From Pseudomonadota bacterium (GTDB lineage: Bacteria > Pseudomonadota > Gammaproteobacteria > Burkholderiales > Rhodocyclaceae): 39,805 bases of DNA. Under the pieces are notes generated by a model that worked only from the letters and a program-made list of their open reading frames with translations, searched no databases and was not told the DNA's origin. Position 1 is the stretch's first letter; the number at the start of each line of letters is the position of its first letter. The DNA lies in assembly GCA_018241695.1 (NCBI GenBank), contig JAFEDH010000024.1, positions 1 through 39,805 of the forward strand, in the 5' to 3' direction. A program made the translations under genes and the position numbers. Below are positions 31,934 to 39,579 of this stretch, piece by piece.

Positions 31934-32401
31934 TCAGCGGGGCGACACAGGCGAAGGCTGTTCCGGCGCGAGCCTGCCTGTGAGGCGAAGGCCATCGCGC
32001 ATATTCAAGGCAAGTAGCGCGATGTTGATGGCACCGGCCACCAGTTCCACTCCCTGTAGAGCATAGAACCTTGTGTCAAAACGACCTGCGTTCGCCCATG
32101 ACGCAAGCATCCAGGCGCTGGGCAGTAGCACGAGTAGGCCATTGGCAGCTACGATTTTCATACGGCGCCCCTTGACGTCGGCGATCCTTCCGCGACGCCC
32201 GCGTGCCAGCGAAAAGCCGCTGCCGCCCGTAGCCATCATTGCCGGTATCAGCACCCACATTCCGGTCAGGATCGCATTCTTGACCGCAACGACGCTCGCC
32301 TGATCGAGAAAGAACTCTGAGACTGCCGTGGATGACCAGAACGAAGCGATGCACAGAAGCGCGACCGAGCCGAAGATGCCATGGAATTTCGATTTCATCA
32401 T
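31934..32401 (-). CDS. Small integral membrane protein, four helices
   Basis: 155 residues. Hydrophobic segments lie at about 8-28, 43-62, 83-105 and 113-133, with a basic loop GRRGRIADVKGRRMK between the second and third. No recognised family motif. Two adjacent ATG codons (32401, 32398) overlap the stop of the MarR-type gene upstream (ATGATGA), so the two were translationally coupled and the membrane protein was likely under that regulator's control. Function unknown. Confidence 0.65.
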   Translation of the reverse strand: MMKSKFHGIFGSVALLCIASFWSSTAVSEFFLDQASVVAVKNAILTGMWVLIPAMMATGGSGFSLARGRRGRIADVKGRRMKIVAANGLLVLLPSAWMLASWANAGRFDTRFYALQGVELVAGAINIALLALNMRDGLRLTGRLAPEQPSPVSPR

Positions 32402-32882
32402 TGGATCTCAGAATGAGGATGGTTGGTCTGAAGTCGATGCACGACCGCTTCGAGTGCTTGCGCCGCAGCAAGCGCCTGCTCGGCGGGAACGGACTTGGCC
32501 AGTTCGGCCGCTTGGGCAGCCCACAGCGCATCGGCATCCTGATACAGAGCCAGCCCTTCTGATGTCAGGGCAAAGAGTGGTGAGCGCCGATGTGCGGGAT
32601 TTGAATGCGCTTCAACCAGTCCCTTCTCAAGAAGCAGGTTCAGCTGTTTTTGCGCATCTTGGCGGGTCATGCCCATGGCCCCGCCGACCTGGGGGGCGGT
32701 CAGCGCCCCCCCCGCGAGCGCGAGCGCACCGAGCACTTGCCAGCGGGCGCTGGTAAGACCCAATGGCTCAACCAAACGGTCGCCCCAATGCAGAAGGACC
32801 CCGTTGCCACGGACAATGTGAGTTGCGTCATGGCTGCTGCCGGGTCACCTGCCGCAATGGTCGTATTAGCGCTCTTGATCAT
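32398..32882 (-). pseudogene. MarR-family regulator, frameshifted near the N-terminus
   Basis: Two reading frames together give a normal MarR protein. From ATG 32882 the first frame reads MIKSANTTIAAGDPAAAMTQLTLSV; the second takes over near 32803-32812 with GNGVLLHWGDRLVEPLGLTSARWQVLGAL and runs through the winged helix (TAPQVGGAMGMTRQDAQKQLNLLLEKGLVEA, HRRSPLFALTSEG) to TGA 32398-32400. Loss of 7 nt between two TCCGTG hexamers would explain the shift. Neither frame alone encodes the whole domain, although the second retains the wHTH if an internal start is used. It is preceded by a MarR-type palindrome and overlaps the downstream membrane-protein gene. Confidence 0.72.
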
Positions 32883-32917
32883 GACAACTAGCTTCCTATT
32901 ATGGAAACTGGTTGTCA
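32882..32917. promoter_or_regulatory. Palindromic operator candidate for the MarR-type gene
   Basis: Arms TGACAACTAGCTTCC (32882-32896) and GGAAACTGGTTGTCA (32903-32917) match at 13 of 15 positions around TATTAT. The palindrome abuts the ATG of the MarR-type gene and contains TTGACA on the minus strand. Position and size suit autorepression. Confidence 0.55.
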
Positions 32918-33184
32918 ATATATATTGGCCAGCGCAAGAAGCCGACGTGTCAAATTTGCAAGCCGGTTCGCCACTGCAACAGCAATTGCCAGCCACAACC
33001 CATCGCCTGCAAACCCGCGCCAACAAAGGAAGTGCCCTCGCGCACGCTCGCGAGGCCTGTAGAGAAAACGGAGAACGGAGAGGCGGCGGCGGGGATGAAA
33101 ACGCGGGGTTTGGAGGGGCGACGCTCGCGAGGCCGTGCCCGCAAACCGCGCCAACACTGGGGGAAACGGGGAATTCCGGGCGAA
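32918..33184. repeat. Gene-free stretch with two copies each of two short repeats
   Basis: ACGCTCGCGAGGCC occurs at 33044-33057 and 33121-33134. GCAAACCCGCGCCAACA (33009-33025) recurs one C shorter at 33141-33156. The order is A-B then B-A. No convincing gene is seen; the region is GC- and purine-rich. Confidence 0.45.
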
Positions 33185-33214
33185 AAAAAACCAACCGAGA
33201 GGGGTTGGTTTTTT
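33185..33214. terminator. Bidirectional rho-independent terminator
   Basis: A run followed by CCAACC, a six-base loop, GGTTGG and a T run. On the minus strand it follows a segment ending in TGCCACCA (33220-33235), similar to the tRNA-like end plus terminator seen at 26.8 kb. Confidence 0.75.
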
Positions 33215-33295
33215 GAATCTTGGTGGCAGGGGCTCACCCGACGTCTGATATTAACACATTGTTTTATAACAATACATAGAACAGCACGACTTCGA

Positions 33296-33318
33296 GTTGC
33301 CCCCATAGTTGCCCCCAT
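33296..33318. repeat. Tandem GTTGCCCCCAT repeats, integrase arm-site-like
   Basis: GTTGCCCCCAT occurs at 33296-33306 and again at 33308-33318, one base apart. On the minus strand this reads ATGGGGGCAAC twice. Such GGGGGCAA direct repeats often lie between an attachment site and a tyrosine-recombinase gene of integrative elements, but no integrase is present here. Confidence 0.5.
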
Positions 33319-33563
33319 GCCTTTAAGACTCCTTAGGATAGCGTGGGTAGGCCAAGGAGAAAGGCCGATCTCGGTGACTACTAGCCCTACTATCTGCGAT
33401 TAGGGAACGGCATAGAGGTTACCTGATTTCCTGGCCGTTGGCTGCCTTACACCGGCGCTGACTCAATCTGTGGGGTATGGGGTAGGTGTTGTTATTGCCC
33501 TTGGCAGTAAACGTCTTGTGCGGCCTTTGCCGTCCTGAAATCCGTTTGTGTCCTAGAGCGGCA
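33319..33563. other. Gene-free stretch downstream of the PD-(D/E)XK-like gene
   Basis: About 245 bp without a plausible coding frame, promoter or terminator that I can support. It is somewhat AT-richer than the core genes. Confidence 0.5.
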
Positions 33564-34037
33564 TCACTTGCCAGTCGCAAGGCGAGAGAAATCGGTTACG
33601 ACGTACCGCAGATAGCGATCCTTAACGTACTCGCTTTTCACACCGGTTTTCTTGTCTGTTCGCTTCCCGTTGAACCAGATGCTTCGTAAGCCAACGTTTT
33701 TCCCGGTCTTGTTTTGAACCGCTTCAGCAATGAACTCCTGGGAAGACATTAGCCACGTTGTGTCGAGACGCTCGGAATAAAACACGAACCAGTAGTCTTC
33801 GCGGTGCTCGTGCGGTATTGCCGCAAACAGCGCGGCATCCCCTGATGCCACGGTACTCGACCTCGCCTTGATCTGCACAAGCGCAATACTTCCGTCCTTG
33901 CGACGGACAATTGCGTCCACAGCATGATCGTCCACGAGCGGCACGTACACGTCCATGCCTTCCTTGAGCATCCGACCAATGATCCAGTATTCGATTCGTT
34001 TGCCGAAACCAGCGGAGTGACGAAAAGGAATTGCCAT
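33564..34037 (-). CDS. PD-(D/E)XK-like (DUF4365-type) protein of unknown function
   Basis: 157 residues from ATG 34037 (MAIPFRHSAGFGKRIEYWIIGRM); the open frame upstream is not protein-like. E16 in GKRIEYW, D41 in DDHAVDAIVRR and the Q55-I56-K57 triplet in IALVQIKARS form a PD-(D/E)XK-type arrangement with Gln in place of the second acid, a variant seen in group-I-intron-endonuclease-like and DUF4365 proteins. YWFVFYSERLDTTWLMSSQEF follows as a conserved strand pair. It may be a nuclease or a DNA-binding derivative. It is divergent from hsdR across 109 bp, so it may belong to the restriction locus or be a separate island gene. Confidence 0.62.
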   Translation of the reverse strand: MAIPFRHSAGFGKRIEYWIIGRMLKEGMDVYVPLVDDHAVDAIVRRKDGSIALVQIKARSSTVASGDAALFAAIPHEHREDYWFVFYSERLDTTWLMSSQEFIAEAVQNKTGKNVGLRSIWFNGKRTDKKTGVKSEYVKDRYLRYVVTDFSRLATGK

Positions 34038-34117
34038 GACGTTAGCCTGCGAAATGGTCAAATGAGCCTGAGGATGAAATAATCCCCCTATCTTTGACTG
34101 GATACTATACAAATCTT

Positions 34118-34133
34118 GGCAGGCAGACCTGCC
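34118..34133. promoter_or_regulatory. Inverted repeat upstream of hsdR
   Basis: GGCAGG-CAGA-CCTGCC is a perfect 6-bp inverted repeat 13 nt before the hsdR ATG, in the divergent region shared with the PD-(D/E)XK-like gene. It could be an operator for both or an mRNA hairpin over the hsdR ribosome-binding region. No strong Shine-Dalgarno is visible for hsdR. Confidence 0.4.
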
Positions 34134-34146
34134 GTACAAAAAGCAG

Positions 34147-36834
34147 ATGGTGACCAAGGAATCCGAGTGGCAGACCCGCAAGCACCGCATTGACACGCGG
34201 TTGCGTGCGCTTGGCTGGAAGGTTATGCCGTACGAGCCGGGTATCGACACCACCACCCTCGATGCCGTCGCCCTTGAGGAATACCCGACCGAGAACGGCC
34301 CCGCCGACTACGCATTGTTCGTGCGCGGCCAGTTCCTCGGCATCATCGAAGCGAAGAAGGTCACGGTCAATCCGCAAAACGTCCTGGAGCAGGCCAAGCG
34401 GTATGCCCTTGGGGCGAGCGATGGGCCGGGCAACTGGGATGGCCTACGGGTGCCCTTCCTCTACGCCAGCAACGGCGAACTTATTTGGCACCTCGATACG
34501 CGGGGCCACAAGCGCATCTCCCGGCAGGTCTCGGACTACCACACGCCTGCCGCGCTGACCGAGTTGTTCAAGCGCGATTCCGGCACAGCATTCGATTGGT
34601 TCGTGAATACGCCGATTGAACGCATCGACCGCCTACGGCCCTACCAGCAACAAGCGATCTTCTCAGCCGAGAAAGCGATCATGGATGGGCGGCGGCAGAT
34701 GCTGTTGGCCCTGGCAACCGGCACGGGCAAGACCTTCCTTACGGTCGCCATGATCTACCGGCTGCTGGAATCCAAGGCTGCCAAGCGCATCCTGTTCCTC
34801 GTGGATCGCAAGGCTCTGGCCGCGCAGTCGGTGCGTGAGTTCGCGGCTTTCAGTACACCGCGTGGCAACAAGTTCAACCAGGAGTACGAGGTGTATAGCC
34901 AACGTTTCCAGCGCGAGGACTTCGGTGACGACCAGCCGTTCGATCCCAAGGTGCTACCGGAAGCCTATCTCACCGCGCCGGACGAGTCGCATACCTTCCT
35001 CTACGTTTCGACCATCCAGCGGATGACCATCAACCTCTTCGGTCGAGAGGGCGCGTTTCCACAGGACGGCAACGACCCGGAGATGGACGAGGATGCTGGC
35101 AAGCTAGATATTCCTATCCATGCCTTCGATGTCATCATCGCAGACGAATGCCACCGGGGCTATACCTCATCGGAAACCGCGATCTGGCGAAAAACCCTTC
35201 AGCACTTCGATGCGATCAAGATCGGCCTGACCGCCACGCCTGCCGCCCATACCGTGGCGTTCTTTGGCGACCCGATCTACCGGTACAACGTCGATCAGGC
35301 CGTACAGGAGGGCTATCTGGTCGATTACGACGCGGTATCCATCCACTCAGACGTGCGACTGAACGGCGCGTTCCTCAAACCCGGCGAATCCGTCGGCATG
35401 GTCGATACCACAACCGGCGAAGAGGTCTTCGATCAACTAGAAGACGAGCGCCAATTCGCGTCGACGGAGATTGAGCAGAAAATCACTGCGCCGGAGTCGA
35501 ACCGCAAGATCATTCAGGAGATCGCCAAGTACGCCTATGAGCACGAGGCGAAAACCGGACGATTCCCGAAGATTCTGATCTTCGCGGTGAATGATCTGCC
35601 GCATACCTCGCACGCCGACCAACTGGTGCGCTTGTGCCGCGAGGTCTTCAACCAGGGCGATGAGTTCGTTCAGAAGATCACCGGCAACCCCAATGTGGAT
35701 AGGCCATTGCAGCGCATCCGCGAATTCCGCAACCGCCCCAATCCCAAGATCGTGGTGTCGGTGGACATGCTCTCGACCGGTGTCGATATTCCGGCGCTGG
35801 AGTTCATTGTTTTCCTGCGCCCGGTCAAGTCCCGCATCCTCTGGGAACAAATGCTGGGCCGGGGTACTCGCCGCTGCACGGACATCAACAAGACGCACTT
35901 CACGATCTTCGATTGTTTCGGTGGCAGCCTAATCGAGTACTTCAAGGACGCCACGGCGTTCAAGGTCGATCCGCTGCAGAAAGAGGCCGTGCCGCTGGCC
36001 CAGGTGATCGAGAACATCTGGAACAACGTGGATCGGGATTACAACGTCAAGGTTCTCGTCCGTCGCCTGCAACGCATCGAGAAGGACATGAGCGGCGAGG
36101 CCAGGCAGCAGTTCGCGCACTACATCGAGGACGGCGACATGGGCCGCTTCGCCGCCAGCCTGCCGCAGCGGATCAAGAACGACTTCACGCCCACGCTCAA
36201 GCTGCTACGTGATCCGAAGTTCCAAGACCTTCTGCTCAACTACCCACGGGCCAAACGCAGCTTCTTGGTCGCCTACGAGGCCACCGATAACGTCACCTCA
36301 GAATGGAAATTCCGGGTCGAAGAGGGATACCTGAAGCCCGAGGACTACCTGACGCGGTTTGCTGCCTTCATTCAGTCCAAGCAAACCGAGATCGAAGCCC
36401 TGCAAGTCCTGATGAACCGGCCCCAGGAGTGGAAGACGGACGTGCTGGAAGGCTTGCGCGAGAAGTTGCATGCCGCCAGCTTCGAGGAACGTGATCTACA
36501 AAAGGCTTCGCAGCTTGTTCATCATTGTTTGGCCGACATCATTTCCTTGGTCAAGCACGCGGCCAAAGCCGAAGCCCCGATCTACACCGCCGAAGAGCGG
36601 GTGGATCACGCCCTGAGCCAGTTGCTCGCGCAGAATCAATTCACTGACGAACAGCGCCAGTGGCTCAACCTTATTCGGGAGCATCTGGTTAAAAATCTGA
36701 CCATCGAGCTAGATGACTTCGACCTGATGCCGATCTTCACTGACCGTGGCGGATTGCGCCGCGCCAAGCAGGCGTTTCCGTCGAACTTCGATAACCTAAT
36801 TCGCAACATCAACAAGCAGCTTGCAGCCGCATAA
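34147..36834 (+). CDS. hsdR: Type I restriction enzyme, R (motor/nuclease) subunit
   Basis: 895 residues. The N-terminal nuclease has D54 (ADYALFVRG) and E68-A-K70 (LGIIEAKK) as the PD-ExK site. The SF2 translocase follows with Walker A ATGTGKT (190-196), DECH (333-336), motif III GLTATPAAHT and motif VI LGRGTRR. The C-terminal helical part (VRRLQRIEKDMSGEAR onward) matches the EcoEI-type R subunit C-terminus. It cleaves DNA after ATP-driven translocation when bound to HsdM/HsdS at unmethylated sites. All key residues are present. GTG one codon after the ATG is an alternative start. hsdM follows after 31 bp. Confidence 0.95.
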   Translation: MVTKESEWQTRKHRIDTRLRALGWKVMPYEPGIDTTTLDAVALEEYPTENGPADYALFVRGQFLGIIEAKKVTVNPQNVLEQAKRYALGASDGPGNWDGLRVPFLYASNGELIWHLDTRGHKRISRQVSDYHTPAALTELFKRDSGTAFDWFVNTPIERIDRLRPYQQQAIFSAEKAIMDGRRQMLLALATGTGKTFLTVAMIYRLLESKAAKRILFLVDRKALAAQSVREFAAFSTPRGNKFNQEYEVYSQRFQREDFGDDQPFDPKVLPEAYLTAPDESHTFLYVSTIQRMTINLFGREGAFPQDGNDPEMDEDAGKLDIPIHAFDVIIADECHRGYTSSETAIWRKTLQHFDAIKIGLTATPAAHTVAFFGDPIYRYNVDQAVQEGYLVDYDAVSIHSDVRLNGAFLKPGESVGMVDTTTGEEVFDQLEDERQFASTEIEQKITAPESNRKIIQEIAKYAYEHEAKTGRFPKILIFAVNDLPHTSHADQLVRLCREVFNQGDEFVQKITGNPNVDRPLQRIREFRNRPNPKIVVSVDMLSTGVDIPALEFIVFLRPVKSRILWEQMLGRGTRRCTDINKTHFTIFDCFGGSLIEYFKDATAFKVDPLQKEAVPLAQVIENIWNNVDRDYNVKVLVRRLQRIEKDMSGEARQQFAHYIEDGDMGRFAASLPQRIKNDFTPTLKLLRDPKFQDLLLNYPRAKRSFLVAYEATDNVTSEWKFRVEEGYLKPEDYLTRFAAFIQSKQTEIEALQVLMNRPQEWKTDVLEGLREKLHAASFEERDLQKASQLVHHCLADIISLVKHAAKAEAPIYTAEERVDHALSQLLAQNQFTDEQRQWLNLIREHLVKNLTIELDDFDLMPIFTDRGGLRRAKQAFPSNFDNLIRNINKQLAAA

Positions 36835-36865
36835 GGCGGATTGACGGCGATAAGGAACAACACAA

Positions 36866-38275
36866 ATGAGTGACATCGTTAACAAACTCTGGGGCTTCTG
36901 TAACACCCTGCGCCACGATGGGGTCGATTACGGCGACTACATCGAGCAATTGACGTACTTGCTGTTCCTCAAGATGGCCGACGAGCGCAGCGTCGCCGTG
37001 CCCAAAGGCTGCGATTGGGCAACGCTCAAGGGCTATTCGGGCAATGCCCTGACCGATCATTACGGTGAAATCGTTCGCAAGCTGCGCGAAGCTGAAGGGC
37101 TGCTGGGGGACATCTTCGCGCAGGCAATGCCGCGCTTCAACAACCCGGTAAACCTCAAACGTCTGCTAACCATGATCGACGAGGAAGACTGGTCGTCGAT
37201 GGACGTGGACGTCAAGGGCGCCGCCTTTGAGGGCTTGCTGGAAAGAGCGGCCAGCGAAGGCAAGAAAGGCGCAGGGCAGTTCTTTACCCCGCGTCCGTTG
37301 GTGCAGAGCATCGTTCGGGTGATGAAGCCTGATCCCCGCGCAGCCGTCGATTGCAAAATCACCGACCCCGCCTGTGGCACCGGGGGCTTCCTCATGGCTG
37401 CCTACGAATGGCTGTTGCACGAAACCAAAGGAGCGTTGGATCGCAAGGACATCAAGCGAATCCGAGAGCAGACCTATTATGGCCAGGAACTAGTTGCCCG
37501 TCCCCGTCGCTTGGCGTTGATGAACCTGTTCCTCCACGGCCTACAACCGAAGATTTACCTCGGCGACACCATCTACGAACCGGATCGCGGCGAACGCTAC
37601 GACGTGATCCTGACCAATCCTCCGTTCGGCACCAAGGGAGCAAATCAGGCACCGGAGCGCGAGGATTTCACGGTCGAGACCAGTAACAAGCAACTCAACT
37701 TCGTGCAGCACATCCTGACCGTACTCAAGCCAGGTGGCCGTGCCGCTGTTGTGCTGCCGGATAACTGCCTGTTCGAGGACAAGGCTGGCGAGGTGTTCGA
37801 GATTCTGATGCAAGACTGCAACGTACATACGATCCTGCGTCTACCGCGTGGCACGTTCACTCCGTATTCCCAGGGCGTCAAAGCGAATGTCGTGTTCTTC
37901 CAGAAGGGTGCGCCGACCGAGAACGTCTGGATATTCGATGGCCGGGCCAATGTACCGGGGGTGACGAAGAAATCCCGCCCACTGACCGCACAGCACTTCA
38001 CTGAATTCGAGGCGTGCTACGGCAGCGATCCCAATGGACGTGGCAAGCGCAAGGATCAGGGTGAGGAAGGGCGATTCCGCAAGTTCCACATCACGGATGT
38101 CAAGGAACGTGGATATAAGCTGGACATCACCTGGCTCAAGGACGAGTCGCTGGAAGATGCCGACGATCTGCCGGAGCCCGAGGCCCTTGCAGCCGAAGCG
38201 ATTGCCGAGCTTGAGGCCGCTGTAGATGGGTTGCAGGAGATTCTGCGCCTCATTGAAGTGGAGGATGCGGAATGA
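36866..38275 (+). CDS. hsdM: Type I restriction-modification N6-adenine methyltransferase, M subunit
   Basis: 469 residues. The N-terminal helical HsdM domain (SDIVNKLWGFCNTLRHDGVD...LTYLLFLKM) is followed by the gamma-class amino-methyltransferase core with AdoMet motif I DPACGTGGF (167-175) and catalytic motif IV NPPF (251-254). QFFTPRPLVQSIV precedes motif I as usual. AAGGAA lies 8 nt before the ATG. It works as M2S methylase and, with HsdR, as the restriction complex. Its stop overlaps the hsdS start (ATGA). Confidence 0.96.
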   Translation: MSDIVNKLWGFCNTLRHDGVDYGDYIEQLTYLLFLKMADERSVAVPKGCDWATLKGYSGNALTDHYGEIVRKLREAEGLLGDIFAQAMPRFNNPVNLKRLLTMIDEEDWSSMDVDVKGAAFEGLLERAASEGKKGAGQFFTPRPLVQSIVRVMKPDPRAAVDCKITDPACGTGGFLMAAYEWLLHETKGALDRKDIKRIREQTYYGQELVARPRRLALMNLFLHGLQPKIYLGDTIYEPDRGERYDVILTNPPFGTKGANQAPEREDFTVETSNKQLNFVQHILTVLKPGGRAAVVLPDNCLFEDKAGEVFEILMQDCNVHTILRLPRGTFTPYSQGVKANVVFFQKGAPTENVWIFDGRANVPGVTKKSRPLTAQHFTEFEACYGSDPNGRGKRKDQGEEGRFRKFHITDVKERGYKLDITWLKDESLEDADDLPEPEALAAEAIAELEAAVDGLQEILRLIEVEDAE

Positions 38276-39522
38276 CTCAAAGCCTAACAATAGAACCATT
38301 GACCAACCTATTAGCATCTCTGGAGTCCGGTAGCCGACCACGCGGGGGCGTTCGTGGAATCACATCTGGTGTGCCGAGTCTAGGTGGAGAGCACCTGAAC
38401 GATAAAGGAGGCTTCAGGCTGGACAAAATTCGTTTCGTTCCTGACCTGTTCGCGGCAAGCATGAGACGTGGTCACATTCATACTGGAGATACGCTGATTG
38501 TTAAAGACGGCGCAACGACTGGCAAGTGCGCCATAGTGAGAGATACTTTCCCGCTCAAGAAAGCAGTGGTGAACGAACACGTCTTTGTTTGCCGTCCTAA
38601 TGGTCGAGTTGTTCCAGAGTTTCTATTTTGGTATCTGTACTCCCCGATGGGAAACCAGCAAGTCATGCAGGATTTCAGAGGGGCGGCTCAAGGTGGTATT
38701 ACTCAAGCCTTTGTGGAATACGTTAAGGTTCCGCTTCCGAACGATAAGCAAATTCAGCAAATAATTTCCAAGAAGCTCGACAACATTGCAACGCGTCTAG
38801 CTGACACGGAAGCTCGCCTTAAAGCGATCCCATCTACTCTAAAGCGTTTTCGTATGTCGGTACTTGCAGCAGCGTGTTCGGGACGGCTCACGGAAAAATG
38901 GAGACGTGACGAACGATTGCTCGATTGGGAACAAACGTGTATCGGCGATGTGATTCAAGGAAAACCAAAAAATGGATATTCTGCCAATCCAGTAAACTAT
39001 GAGACAAGATGGCGTGTATTAACGCTGACAGCTACTACCTCCGGTAATTTTGACCGTAATCAATTCAAGTTTTTTGATGAGCCGATCCCGGCTGATTCAC
39101 CATTCTGGTGTCAGCCCGGAGACATACTTGTGCAGCGTGGTAATACGATCGAATACGTTGGAGTTCCTGCAATTTACACCGGCAAGCCGAGGGAGTTTAT
39201 TTTCCCCGATCTGATGATGCGACTCAGAGCATCTGAGCGTGTAGACACTCATTTTCTCTACTATGCGCTGTCCAATGCCTCAAGCCGACAGTTCATGCGA
39301 GATAAAGCAACCGGAACGGCAGGCAATATGCCAAAGATCAACCAGCAGGTTTTGATGCAAGTGCCAATTGACCTTCCACCGATTACCGAGCAGCATGAGA
39401 TAGTCAAGCGGGTTTCTGGCCTATTTAGATTTGCAGACGAAATAGAGGCGAGACTTATCAGTACTAAGAAATACGTCGATAGGTTGATGCCCTCAGTGCT
39501 GACAAGATCCTTTGAAAACTAG
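38272..39522 (+). CDS. hsdS: Type I restriction-modification specificity subunit
   Basis: 416 residues with the two-repeat plan: target-recognition domain 1 (about 1-175), a central conserved helix (RLADTEARLKAIPSTLKRFRMSVLAAACSGRLTEKW, about 180-215), target-recognition domain 2 (GDVIQGKPKNGYSANP onward) and a C-terminal conserved helix (QHEIVKRVSGLFRFADEIEARL). It recognises a bipartite DNA site. Both halves look intact, with no frameshift. Base composition is clearly more AT-rich than hsdM and hsdR, as often seen for recombining hsdS genes. Confidence 0.93.
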   Translation: MTQSLTIEPLTNLLASLESGSRPRGGVRGITSGVPSLGGEHLNDKGGFRLDKIRFVPDLFAASMRRGHIHTGDTLIVKDGATTGKCAIVRDTFPLKKAVVNEHVFVCRPNGRVVPEFLFWYLYSPMGNQQVMQDFRGAAQGGITQAFVEYVKVPLPNDKQIQQIISKKLDNIATRLADTEARLKAIPSTLKRFRMSVLAAACSGRLTEKWRRDERLLDWEQTCIGDVIQGKPKNGYSANPVNYETRWRVLTLTATTSGNFDRNQFKFFDEPIPADSPFWCQPGDILVQRGNTIEYVGVPAIYTGKPREFIFPDLMMRLRASERVDTHFLYYALSNASSRQFMRDKATGTAGNMPKINQQVLMQVPIDLPPITEQHEIVKRVSGLFRFADEIEARLISTKKYVDRLMPSVLTRSFEN

Positions 39523-39579
39523 CTGTACCAATTGTGGATTGCTTCTTGAAGCACTGATTGTGCGAGGCGGGAGCTTGGC

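Noticed and set aside
32700..33194. Minus-strand 164-codon frame spanning the MarR start
   Set aside because: It runs through the operator and the frameshift; only the part from 32882 to about 32810 corresponds to the MarR N-terminus.
34038..34256. N-terminal extension of the PD-(D/E)XK-like gene
   Set aside because: The extension is antisense to hsdR and the promoter region and is Cys/Ser-rich without family similarity; MAIPFRH is the natural start.
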